6,293 bases of DNA from positions 1 to 6,293 of the forward strand of contig CAJWMX010000180.1 of assembly GCA_913043805.1 (NCBI GenBank), given 5' to 3'. Within the stretch, counting starts at the first letter, position 1. Each line of letters opens with the position of its first letter. Below, in pieces: positions 1 to 5,479 of this stretch. This stretch comes from an uncultured Acidobacteriota bacterium. GTDB taxonomy: Bacteria > Acidobacteriota > Vicinamibacteria > Vicinamibacterales > UBA8438. Made by a program: the position numbers and the translations under genes. Under the pieces are notes generated by a model, which saw only the letters and a program-made list of their open reading frames with translations, did not search any database and was not told the DNA's origin.

Positions 1-2
1 CC

Positions 3-542
3 GCCGTCACCGACGACGCGACCGGGTCATCGACGGGCGCCGCCGCAACGCCCGACCTCCGTCTGGCGGCCGACGTGTGCACGGATCTGGGTCGGCTCGC
101 TGACCCGACCGAGCTGGCAGGCTTGCTGGCACGCTCGGCGGACCTGATGAACGCCAGCGGATTGATCATCTGGGTGCGCGACCCGCGGACCGCGACGCTG
201 CTTCCGGCGCTCGGACACGGCTACCCGACGCGCTCGTTGGCCGCGATGGGCGCCATCCCCGAAGATGGCGACAACGCCACCGCCGCCGCCTATCGAGCAA
301 GCCAGATGCAAGTCGTCGAAGGCGGCGACGGGGGCAGCGGCGCTCTCGCGGCGCCGCTCCTGGCGTCTGAGCAGTGTGTCGGCGTGCTTTCCGCCGAGCT
401 GCACGACGGGTGGGAAGCGAGCCCGGCGGTCCAGGCGACGGTGGCCATCCTGGCTGCCCAGCTCACCACCCTGGTGGCTCCGATCTCGGCCGTGGCCCCA
501 GCTGACGACGAAGAAACGCCGCCAGCCGAGGCGCACGGCTAG
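3..542 (+). CDS. GAF-domain protein, C-terminal part (5' end outside window)
   Basis: The frame is open from base 3 to a TAG at 540-542 (179 visible residues) with no stop before the window edge, so the gene starts upstream; the GTG at 75 is not needed as a start. The visible part looks like one GAF domain: a helix around VCTDLGRLADPTELAGLLAR, then strand-like stretches ASGLIIWVRDP and LLPALGHGYP, a further helix (AAYRASQMQVVE), and the typical ending in which a hydrophobic LAAPLL segment and CVGVLSAEL lead into a last helix (VQATVAILAAQLTTLVAP). The acidic Pro/Ala-rich tail is probably disordered. GAF domains bind small ligands or act as dimer modules in sensors; no catalytic domain is visible, so the output domain, if any, lies upstream. 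It converges on the PDZ gene, with only 3 bases between the two stop codons. Domain call is moderately firm; ligand and function unknown. Confidence 0.8.
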   Translation, partial: AVTDDATGSSTGAAATPDLRLAADVCTDLGRLADPTELAGLLARSADLMNASGLIIWVRDPRTATLLPALGHGYPTRSLAAMGAIPEDGDNATAAAYRASQMQVVEGGDGGSGALAAPLLASEQCVGVLSAELHDGWEASPAVQATVAILAAQLTTLVAPISAVAPADDEETPPAEAHG

Positions 543-545
543 CGC

Positions 546-1235
546 CTATATCCCTTCGCGGCCCGGGCCGCCCCGGCGCCAGCGAGGTCGCTCCGGCCCC
601 TCGAGCGTTGCCGACAGTTCAAGCTCCTGCCCGCCGCGAGTGATACCAAGCGGCACGGTCTCCTCATCTTCGAAGCCGGACAGACGACGCAGCGCGCGAA
701 CATCGTCAATGCCTCGACCGTCCACCGAGGTGATCATGTCACCGGTTTGCACGCCAGCCTCGGCGGCGACCGAACCTTCCTGCACCTCGGTCACCAACAC
801 ACCGGACTCGACACCGAAGTAGTCGGCGAGCTGAGACGACAGCTCTTGCACCTCGACGTCCATCTGGCTTCCGTTCCGGATCAGGGTGGCCGAAACCGTA
901 CGCCCCGCCGGCGTCTCCTGCACCAACCGGCTGAGCTGGCGGGCGCTGCGGACGCGCTCACCGTCGAACCGGACGATCACGTCACCGTCTTCGATACCGG
1001 CCGACTCGGCTGGGCTATCCGGTCGAACCTCGTTGACCATCGCTCCCTCGGCGACCCCGTCGTTGTCAGCGACCTCCTCGATCATGCCCCCGATGCGACT
1101 GTTGTCGCCGGAGTGCATCGACAGCACCCGGGTGTCGACCCGCTGCTGGGCATCGGCCAGACTCGCGGTCCCGGCCATGATGAGGCCGACGGCGACCACG
1201 AGGGCCAGTCGCGGCATCGCATGTCCACACTGCAT
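546..1235 (-). CDS. Exported tandem PDZ-domain protein without a protease domain
   Basis: A 229-residue protein with a Sec signal peptide: hydrophobic core at about residues 10-27 and a likely signal peptidase I site after ADA at 27-29. It then carries two PDZ domains, about residues 60-129 (DSPAESAGIEDGDVIVRFDG) and 143-211 (GSVAAEAGVQTGDMITSVDG); both keep the A-G-(I/V)-x-x-G-D core of the HtrA/DegP type. No serine protease domain or catalytic triad precedes them, unlike HtrA, which is far longer. The basic Gly/Arg-rich tail (RWRRGGPGREGI) is unusual. I chose ATG 1235 over in-frame ATG 1256 because the AAGGAGGAGGA at 1251-1241 sits 5 nt before 1235 but inside the coding sequence if 1256 were used; ATG 1217 is too far away. 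Likely a periplasmic scaffold or chaperone-like adaptor recognising protein C-termini; the partner is unknown. Confidence 0.85.
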   Translation of the reverse strand: MQCGHAMPRLALVVAVGLIMAGTASLADAQQRVDTRVLSMHSGDNSRIGGMIEEVADNDGVAEGAMVNEVRPDSPAESAGIEDGDVIVRFDGERVRSARQLSRLVQETPAGRTVSATLIRNGSQMDVEVQELSSQLADYFGVESGVLVTEVQEGSVAAEAGVQTGDMITSVDGRGIDDVRALRRLSGFEDEETVPLGITRGGQELELSATLEGPERPRWRRGGPGREGI

Positions 1236-1240
1236 CGCGC

Positions 1241-1251
1241 TCCTCCTCCTT
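1241..1251 (-). promoter_or_regulatory. Strong Shine-Dalgarno sequence of the PDZ gene
   Basis: The minus strand reads AAGGAGGAGGA from 1251 to 1241, ending 5 nt before ATG 1235. It is a near-perfect anti-SD match and fixes the start codon. It also contrasts with the plus-strand genes in the window, which lack a usable SD. Confidence 0.8.
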
Positions 1252-1263
1252 GCCATGGATTCT

Positions 1264-1295
1264 CTGCCGGCAGCCCCCCATTTCCGAGCCGGCTC
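1264..1295. promoter_or_regulatory. Pair of 10-bp palindromes upstream of the PDZ gene, possible operator
   Basis: Two perfect 10-bp palindromes, CTGCCGGCAG (1264-1273) and GAGCCGGCTC (1286-1295), share the core GCCGGC. Their centres are 22 bp apart, about two helical turns, and they lie 29-60 bp upstream of ATG 1235. This spacing would suit a dimeric regulator bound twice on one DNA face. In such GC-rich DNA single palindromes of this kind arise by chance, so the operator role is only inferred. I found no convincing -10/-35 pair for the PDZ gene. Confidence 0.3.
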
Positions 1296-1357
1296 CTCGG
1301 CGCATCTCTCGGTTCAGACGTGAGGTGACCGGAGAAAGTCGTGGGCTGGACTCCACA

Positions 1358-1375
1358 GGTGACCCGGCTGTCACC
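1358..1375. repeat. Inverted repeat GGTGAC-N6-GTCACC
   Basis: Perfect 6-bp arms (1358-1363 and 1370-1375) around CCGGCT. A further copy of AGGTGACC lies 34 bp upstream at 1323-1330, in direct orientation to the left arm. It lies in the gene-free stretch between the divergent PDZ and fabZ-like genes. It may be a regulator site or an RNA hairpin; nothing decides between these. Confidence 0.3.
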
Positions 1376-1406
1376 GGGACAGGACGGTGAAGAGCGGCCT
1401 GCGTCC

Positions 1407-1423
1407 GAAACCAGCCTGGTTTC
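1407..1423. repeat. Perfect 7-bp hairpin GAAACCA-GCC-TGGTTTC
   Basis: Arms at 1407-1413 and 1417-1423 with a 3-nt loop. No T tract follows on either strand, so it is not a typical intrinsic terminator. It belongs to a cluster of inverted repeats in the 400-bp spacer at 1236-1642, where I see no convincing gene. Confidence 0.4.
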
Positions 1424-1465
1424 AGGGCCAGAGGGGTCGGCACGGGTTTTGAAGCAATAGGGGGT

Positions 1466-1556
1466 GGTCGCGCGGAGTCAACGGGATGCGTTAACTCAGG
1501 CAGGCGCTGGCATCGCCGCATCCCGTATCGTGGGGCATAGGCGACTCCGCGCGACC
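1466..1556. ncRNA. Nested inverted repeat, possible structured RNA
   Basis: Two perfect inverted repeats are nested. The outer arms GGTCGCGCGGAGTC (1466-1479) and GACTCCGCGCGACC (1543-1556) match over 14 bp. Inside them ACGGGATGCG (1481-1490) and CGCATCCCGT (1517-1526) match over 10 bp. Folded, this gives a 24-bp stem interrupted by one unpaired base on one side and 16 on the other (1527-1542), with a 26-nt apical loop. Paired arms of this length flanking unpaired segments look like an RNA rather than a simple operator. It does not match the tRNA, tmRNA, SRP RNA or RNase P RNA hallmarks I know, and no T tract follows. Transcribed strand unknown; the GNRA-loop hairpin at 1580-1597 slightly favours the plus strand. 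Alternatives: a remnant of a small non-autonomous element, or a leader of the fabZ-like gene. Confidence 0.35.
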
Positions 1557-1579
1557 CTTACCCTTCTCTTCTTCGGACT

Positions 1580-1597
1580 CCCGGGGGCAACCCCGGG
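1580..1597 (+). repeat. 7-bp hairpin with a GCAA tetraloop
   Basis: CCCGGGG (1580-1586), GCAA loop (1587-1590) and CCCCGGG (1591-1597) form a very stable stem. Read on the plus strand the loop is a GNRA tetraloop; read on the minus strand (TTGC) it is not, which hints at a plus-strand RNA. It lies 34 bp upstream of the -10 box of the fabZ-like gene. No T tract follows, so if it ends an upstream RNA it is an atypical terminator. Confidence 0.4.
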
Positions 1598-1630
1598 TGC
1601 TCCCGACCACAGCAGCTCTCGACGGCCGGT

Positions 1631-1636
1631 TATACT
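1631..1636 (+). promoter_or_regulatory. -10 box TATACT just before the fabZ-like start
   Basis: TATACT matches TATAAT in 5 of 6 positions and ends 6 nt before ATG 1643, which would put transcription start at or next to the A of the ATG. No SD lies in the interval. No good -35 hexamer is seen 16-18 bp upstream. This predicts a leaderless mRNA. Confidence 0.5.
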
Positions 1637-1642
1637 GGGCTG

Positions 1643-2089
1643 ATGGAGTCGCTCAGTTTGCCGCTCGACTACACCGCCATCGAGCGGATTCTGCCTCACC
1701 GGTATCCCTTCCTGCTGGTAGATCGGATCACCGAGTTCGAGGAAGACAAACGGATTGTCGGGATCAAGAACGTGTCGCTCAATGAGCAATGTCTGGCTCG
1801 CCGGCCGGGCGAGCGGCCGGCGCTGCCGCCGACGATCCTGACCGAGGCGGTCGCCCAGGTCGGCGCGATCCTGATCCTGGCCAAACCGGAGAACCGCGAG
1901 AAGCTGATCTACATCGCGGGCATCGACCGGGTCCGATATCGGCGGCCCGCCTATCCCGGCGACGTCTTGAACATCGAAGTCAATGTGAAACGGCTCCGGC
2001 GTCGGATGGGTCAGTTGCACGGCACCGCGACGGCGGGGGATGAGGTGGTGCTCGAAGGCCGGATGACGTTCGCGCTCGGGACGGCCTAA
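1643..2089 (+). CDS. fabZ: FabZ-like 3-hydroxyacyl-ACP dehydratase family (hotdog) protein lacking the catalytic His
   Basis: A 148-residue single-domain hotdog protein that aligns without gaps to my memory of E. coli FabZ through the first 68 residues: LPHRYPFLLVDR at 17-28, KNVSLNE at 42-48, the glutamate of TEAVAQ at 68, and YIAGIDRVRYRRPAYPGD downstream. FabZ dehydrates 3-hydroxyacyl-ACP in fatty acid synthesis using His54 and Glu68. Glu68 is present, but the GHFPG motif reads RRPGE, so residue 54 is Arg, and the Gly at 63 is Pro. The frame is clean, so this is no local frameshift. The protein may be inactive as a dehydratase or act on something else; the symbol marks family, not proven function. 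It stands alone rather than beside lpxA. Its TAA ends 1 base before the ancestral stop of the convergent pseudogene. Start chosen at ATG 1643 behind the -10 box. Confidence 0.8.
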   Translation: MESLSLPLDYTAIERILPHRYPFLLVDRITEFEEDKRIVGIKNVSLNEQCLARRPGERPALPPTILTEAVAQVGAILILAKPENREKLIYIAGIDRVRYRRPAYPGDVLNIEVNVKRLRRRMGQLHGTATAGDEVVLEGRMTFALGTA

Positions 2090-2090
2090 C

Positions 2091-3058
2091 TCAGACGGCC
2101 TTGGGCTCGGCGGCGGGAGGCTCGGGGACCTCCGTCTCACACGCTTGATTCCGGCCCGCGTGCTTGGCGCGATACAGCGCGGCGTCGGGTCGACCTCTTT
2201 CTCCATCGCCAGCCCCACACTGGCCGTCACCGGAACCTTCTCACCATTCCAGGTCACATCGACCTCGGCCAGTTGCGCGCGCCGCGCTCGCTGTAGCTCG
2301 GTCTGCAGCACCCGCATCGAGTGGGTCCGGTTGAAGCAGCCGGTCAACCCGTCGTAGACGCCGTTCTCCTTCACCTCGCGCGCCAGCTACACATTTCGCG
2401 CGGCGATGCCGATCAAGGTGGCAGCCGCCCCGAGGTCCCGACGCCACGATGGGTCGGACGCCGTTTGGTTCTCGACGGAGAGCACCCCAGTCACCGACTC
2501 GCCGACCACCAACGGGAAGTAGATTCGTCCCTCAAAGTCCGACCCCTCGGGCTCGCCAGCGCTCCCTTCGAACCACTTCAACGCCTGGTCTGCGTCCATC
2601 TCGATGTTTGGGCGCACCTTGTCCGGTGACTCCTCGAGTCCCCCAACCAGCGATTCCCACTTGCCCTTGGCTCGCACGACGGCCCAGACCGAACGCTCGC
2701 CGACATACCGCGGCAGCATCAAATGGACGGCCTCGCGCAGGATGCCCATGTCGTTCGCGCGCGCGAGCGAGAGGCCGAACTGAGTCAGGTTGTCCAGCCC
2801 CTGATTCCGCACTGCCCGCTCGTGTTGTTCGGCGGCGGTCACCACCTGCGCCTGACGTCGCTCGTGGGAAGCCGCCTGGCGATACCACAGGACCACGATG
2901 GCCAGTAGCACGAGCCCCGGCAGCAGGGCCAGGCCCTGGTCTGTTTCCCACGCGTGAATCGCGTCGAGGAGGGTCCGCAACTGCTGTTGCAACAGGACGA
3001 TCACGGAGGCCACGACTCCGAGGCCCAGCCAGCGTGTGCGGGAGGTGGGATCGCTCAT
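2091..3058 (-). pseudogene. Decayed membrane GAF-GGDEF diguanylate cyclase
   Basis: From ATG 3058 the minus strand encodes 223 residues: two membrane helices (about 10-27 and 43-61), a helical linker, and a GAF domain (about 90-215) ending in LIGIAARNV. An in-frame TAG at 2389-2387 then interrupts it. Reading on in the same frame gives LAREVKENGVYDGLTGCFNR, the classic linker and start of a GGDEF domain. That domain is broken: RARRAQL runs straight into AEVDVTWNGEKVPVTASVG, so about 70 residues holding the GG(D/E)EF site are missing in frame. Near 2185 the frame shifts, after which DAALYRAKHAGRN appears in another frame and runs to a TGA at 2093-2091. Intact enzymes of this type make c-di-GMP from two GTP; this one cannot. 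The 223-residue membrane-GAF fragment could still be made. The amber probably arose from a Gln codon (CAG). Confidence 0.85.
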
Positions 3059-3120
3059 CGAGGAACCTGGGTGTGAGCGGACGACGGCCGCCTGCGGCCC
3101 ACCAGGCGATTCTCCACGAA

Positions 3121-3140
3121 CTGGTGAGAAAGCACACCAG
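3121..3140. promoter_or_regulatory. Inverted repeat CTGGTG-N8-CACCAG in the divergent control region
   Basis: Perfect 6-bp arms (3121-3126 and 3135-3140) lie in the 129-bp region between the diguanylate cyclase pseudogene and the PCYCGC gene, about 34 bp upstream of the latter's -10 box. A 20-bp dyad in this place fits a dimeric regulator, but there is no independent support. Confidence 0.25.
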
Positions 3141-3170
3141 CTTTTCCGGAGGTCCCTGCGCGGGCCGAGG

Positions 3171-3179
3171 TGATAGAAT
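3171..3179 (+). promoter_or_regulatory. Extended -10 promoter of the PCYCGC gene
   Basis: TGATAGAAT contains TAGAAT (3174-3179, 5 of 6 to consensus) preceded by the TGn of an extended -10 element, which can make up for the absent -35. It ends 8 nt before ATG 3188, predicting transcription start at about 3186-3188 and hence little or no leader. A GAGGTGA at 3167-3173 looks like an SD but is 14 nt from the ATG, which is long, and would not be transcribed from this promoter. Confidence 0.5.
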
Positions 3180-3187
3180 TCTGGTCT

Positions 3188-3862
3188 ATGGGTTCGAAGA
3201 AGAATCGCAATCGAGCGACGCCGACGCCGGTCGCCCAGCCACCGTCGAAGAGGACCCCGTGGCCTCTGATCGGCATCGTGGCGGTAGCCCTGGCTGGAGG
3301 CGGGATCTACATGGCCACCTCCTCGGGAAGCGGAGACGCTGAGAGCGCCCCGGCTGCGTCCTCGCAGACAGCCACCGAGACTCCGGCTCCGGCCACACCG
3401 GCGAGCACGCCCGCCGCGCCGGCCGCGGCCACGTCTCAGGCCGCAACCGAGCCGACAACCAGTGCGGCCCGCACCGCGCTGCCAGACGACCTGCCGATGC
3501 CTCCGCTGCCGTATGTGCCACGAGCCGCGGCCGGGCCTCCCGAGCTGATGCAGCAGGCCTACGTCTTCGCGGCCAAGAACCCGCACATCCTGGACTATGT
3601 GCCCTGCTACTGCGGCTGCGGCCAGACGGACGGTCACGTCGGCAACACCGACTGTTTCGTAGAGCGAAGGGCGCCGAGCGGCGCGGTGGAGGCGTGGGAC
3701 ACCCACGGCATGACTTGAAGCCACTGCCTTGCTGTCGCGCGTGACGCGATGCAGATGAACGCTCTGGGCGCTTCCCCCTCCGATATTCAGCGAGCCGTCA
3801 AGACCAAGTACGCCTCTCAGTCGGCCTACGCCACCCCGACGCCTCCGGCCCCGGCCAACTAG
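3188..3862 (+). CDS. Membrane-anchored PCYCGC-domain protein, candidate selenoprotein (TGA at codon 177)
   Basis: Codons 1-176 encode a basic N-terminus, one membrane helix (about residues 25-44), an Ala/Pro/Thr-rich linker (about 50-105) and a PCYCGC domain. The domain holds P139-C-Y-C-G-C144, GHVGNTDCF with Cys156, and WDTHGMT at 170-176. TGA at 3716-3718 follows, then in the same frame SHCLAVARDAMQMNALGASP and onward to TAG at 3860-3862. From memory, PCYCGC proteins continue here with HG-x-x-C-x-x-C-L and a helix resembling this tail, so the TGA replaces the first Cys of CxxC (U177-S-H-C180). With the SECIS-like hairpin downstream this supports selenocysteine insertion, giving 224 residues. 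The family's function is unknown to me; Cys/His content suggests metal binding or thiol redox outside the membrane. Alternative: a Cys-to-stop mutation giving a 176-residue truncation. ATG 3188 is preferred over GTG 3170 because it follows the -10 box. Domain call is firm; selenocysteine is likely but unproven. Confidence 0.8.
3732..3754 (+). promoter_or_regulatory. SECIS-like hairpin downstream of the in-frame TGA
   Basis: TCGCG (3735-3739) pairs with CGCGA (3745-3749) around the 5-nt loop CGTGA (3740-3744). CTG (3732-3734) can pair with CAG (3752-3754) across a 2-nt bulge. The loop begins 21 nt after the TGA and has G then U at its second and third positions. As I know the bacterial SECIS rules, the apical loop lies roughly 16-37 nt after the UGA and has a G in its first two positions, so this fits. 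Such an element would bind the SelB-selenocysteyl-tRNA complex. Short GC stems are common in GC-rich DNA, so this is supportive, not decisive. Confidence 0.5.
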
Positions 3863-3883
3863 GCGTCGCCGATTCGTACTTTC

Positions 3884-3913
3884 CGGCCGGTTCGTCGTCA
3901 GACGGACCGGCCG
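3884..3913 (+). terminator. Probable terminator hairpin after the PCYCGC gene
   Basis: CGGCCGGT (3884-3891) pairs with ACCGGCCG (3906-3913). A T-G wobble and CGTC/GACG (3893-3896/3901-3904) extend the stem to 13 pairs around a GTCA loop. It starts 21 nt after the TAG at 3862, and TTCGTGTGT follows in place of a clean T tract. Its position after 3862 rather than after the TGA at 3718 agrees with the gene ending at 3862. Confidence 0.6.
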
Positions 3914-3944
3914 TTCGTGTGTACCGACGCCGCCTCTCGCCCGC

Positions 3945-3950
3945 TATAAT
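3945..3950 (+). promoter_or_regulatory. Consensus -10 box TATAAT just before the kinase start
   Basis: A perfect TATAAT ends 5 nt before GTG 3956, placing the predicted transcription start on the start codon. No SD is present and no good -35 is visible at 16-18 bp. This predicts a leaderless mRNA and supports GTG 3956 as the start. Confidence 0.55.
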
Positions 3951-3955
3951 CGCGC

Positions 3956-5479
3956 GTGTCTCCGTCACGCTCCCGACCCAAAGCGGCCGAGCTTGGCCGG
4001 CTGTACAGTTCCCTTCGGGCCGGGGTCTACCTCGGTCCGCTCGAGGGCGATGGCCCGCCCGCCGGCGCGAACCCGCATCTGCAGCTCATGTTCGGCTACG
4101 ACCCGGCAGCCTCGCCGCCCGCCGTGCGTCCGTTCTCTGCGGATCGCTTCGTGGACCCGCAGGCGCGTGAGGCCTTCCTCGCGGAGTTGACACGGGACGG
4201 GGCGGTCGCTGACTACCTTCTCAGGCTGCGGCGGGCCGACGAGGCCACCGTCTGGGTCGAAGTGACGGCGACCTTGCACCAGGACCCGGATGGCGGGCCG
4301 CCGCAGATCGACGCGATTCTGCGCGACGTGAGCGAGCGGCGGAAACTCGAGGACCGCGGGCGCGACCTGAGTCACCAGCTCCTGCAATCCGAGAAGATGG
4401 CCGCCCTGGGGCAAACCGTGTCGGGCGTGGCGCACGAGCTCAACAACCCCCTCGCCACGATCCTCACCTGGGCGGAGCGTCTCACCGGCCGCGACGTCGA
4501 TGCCGGCACCCGGCGCGGCCTCGAGACCATCCTGAGCGAGGCTGAGCGGGCGGCCAAGATCGTCCGGAATCTGCTGACGTTCGCGCGGAAGCGCAACACC
4601 ACCCGCGCCCTGGTTGACGTCAATGCCATCGTGCGGGACACGCTCGCGCTGCGGGCCTACGAACAGCGGGTGTCCAACGTGACGACCATCGACGCGCTGG
4701 CGGGCGGCCTGCCGCAGGTCTTCGCCGATCCGAACCAGATGAAGCAAGTGCTGCTCAATCTGGTGATCAACGCGGAACAGGCGATGCTGGCGGCGCACGG
4801 ACGGGGCACGCTGGTCACCCGAACCTGGTACGACGACGAGGCCGAGATGGTGATGCTCGAGATCAGCGACGACGGCCCGGGCGTCCCTGACGAGGTGCAG
4901 AGCAAGATCTTCGACCCCTTCTTCACCACCAAGGCGGTCGGCAAGGGCACCGGCCTCGGGCTCACGATGGCCTATGCGATCGTCGAAGAGCACGGCGGCC
5001 AGATCCGGCTCCGTTCCGGAGCTGGCGGCGCCTCCTTCTTTGTGTCGTTCCCGGCAGCGGCGGGTCCGCGGCGGCCCGTCGCGGCGCCGGTTCCGCTTCC
5101 CCCGCCCGCGACGGCCGGCTCGGCGGTACTCGTCGTGGAGGACGAACCGGCGCTCGCCACGGCGGTCACCGATGCGCTACGAGACGCCGGCTATGAGGTG
5201 GACCACGCTGAGGACGGCCAGGCGGCCCTCGAACGCATCCGAGAGACCCGGTTCGACCTGGTGATCTGTGATTTGAAGATGCCGAGACTGGACGGGCCAG
5301 CGTTCTTCCGGGTGCTCTCGAAGGAGCAGCCGGCGCTGGCGCGGCACGTCGTCTTCGTCACCGGCGACGTGGCTGGTACGGACGCGGAACGGTTTCTGAC
5401 CGAGAGCGGGTGCCGCTGGCTTCCGAAACCGTTCCGGCTGACAGACCTGCTGCGAGTGACCGAAGACGTGCTGCGCTAG
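3956..5479 (+). CDS. Soluble hybrid histidine kinase (PAS - HisKA - HATPase - receiver)
   Basis: A 507-residue protein with no membrane segment. A divergent PAS domain (about residues 38-126) ends in the PAC-like RDVSERRKLE. The HisKA helix follows with SEKMAALGQTVSGVAHELNN and phospho-acceptor His160. The ATPase domain has its N box around Asn272, G1 box DDGPG at 305-309, F box FDPFFTTK at 319-326, and G2 box GKGTGLGL just after. A Pro/Ala-rich linker leads to a C-terminal receiver: acidic pocket E395-D396-E397, phospho-acceptor Asp439 in CDLKMPR, Thr469 and Lys491, so all key residues are present. The kinase should autophosphorylate on His160 and pass phosphate to Asp439; with no Hpt or DNA-binding domain the next partner is elsewhere. 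The signal is presumably cytoplasmic and sensed by the PAS domain, but its pocket residues do not reveal a ligand. No response regulator is adjacent. Starts at GTG; convergent with fliA. Confidence 0.93.
   Translation: MSPSRSRPKAAELGRLYSSLRAGVYLGPLEGDGPPAGANPHLQLMFGYDPAASPPAVRPFSADRFVDPQAREAFLAELTRDGAVADYLLRLRRADEATVWVEVTATLHQDPDGGPPQIDAILRDVSERRKLEDRGRDLSHQLLQSEKMAALGQTVSGVAHELNNPLATILTWAERLTGRDVDAGTRRGLETILSEAERAAKIVRNLLTFARKRNTTRALVDVNAIVRDTLALRAYEQRVSNVTTIDALAGGLPQVFADPNQMKQVLLNLVINAEQAMLAAHGRGTLVTRTWYDDEAEMVMLEISDDGPGVPDEVQSKIFDPFFTTKAVGKGTGLGLTMAYAIVEEHGGQIRLRSGAGGASFFVSFPAAAGPRRPVAAPVPLPPPATAGSAVLVVEDEPALATAVTDALRDAGYEVDHAEDGQAALERIRETRFDLVICDLKMPRLDGPAFFRVLSKEQPALARHVVFVTGDVAGTDAERFLTESGCRWLPKPFRLTDLLRVTEDVLR

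Noticed and set aside
27..536. 169-residue minus-strand frame opposite the GAF gene
   Set aside because: Arg/Gly-rich composition typical of antisense GC-rich DNA, no domain, and the plus strand has a credible GAF domain that continues off the window.
1322..1642. Known structural RNA (tRNA, SRP RNA, tmRNA, RNase P RNA) in the gene-free stretch
   Set aside because: None of the hallmark sequences I looked for on either strand were present, such as a T-loop, the SRP tetraloop region or the RNase P P4 motifs.
1496..2374. Apparent 292-residue minus-strand open frame containing DGLTGCFNR
   Set aside because: Only its first part is GGDEF remnant. After the frameshift near 2185 it reads antisense to the fabZ-like gene, so it is not a real gene.
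2387..2389. In-frame TAG of the diguanylate cyclase as a recoded codon (pyrrolysine or suppressed amber)
   Set aside because: The same gene has lost its active-site core and frame, and TAG is the normal stop of several intact genes here. Nonsense mutation in a decaying gene is simpler.
2449..3342. 297-residue plus-strand open frame opposite the cyclase pseudogene
   Set aside because: Very Pro/Arg-rich with no motif, and it overlaps both the real membrane-GAF coding frame and the PCYCGC gene start.
3716..3718. Genome-wide TGA reassignment (to Trp or Gly) as the reason for the in-frame TGA
   Set aside because: No other clear gene in the window has an internal TGA, Trp is encoded by TGG throughout, and the TGA aligns with a Cys position, which selenocysteine explains better.
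2387..3724. Apparent 445-residue minus-strand open frame running across the PCYCGC gene
   Set aside because: Only the part from ATG 3058 resembles a protein; the upstream Arg/Gly-rich stretch is antisense to the PCYCGC gene and its promoter and is an artefact of GC-rich DNA.
3965..4993. 342-residue minus-strand open frame inside the kinase gene
   Set aside because: It is antisense to clear HisKA and HATPase motifs and has no recognisable domain of its own.
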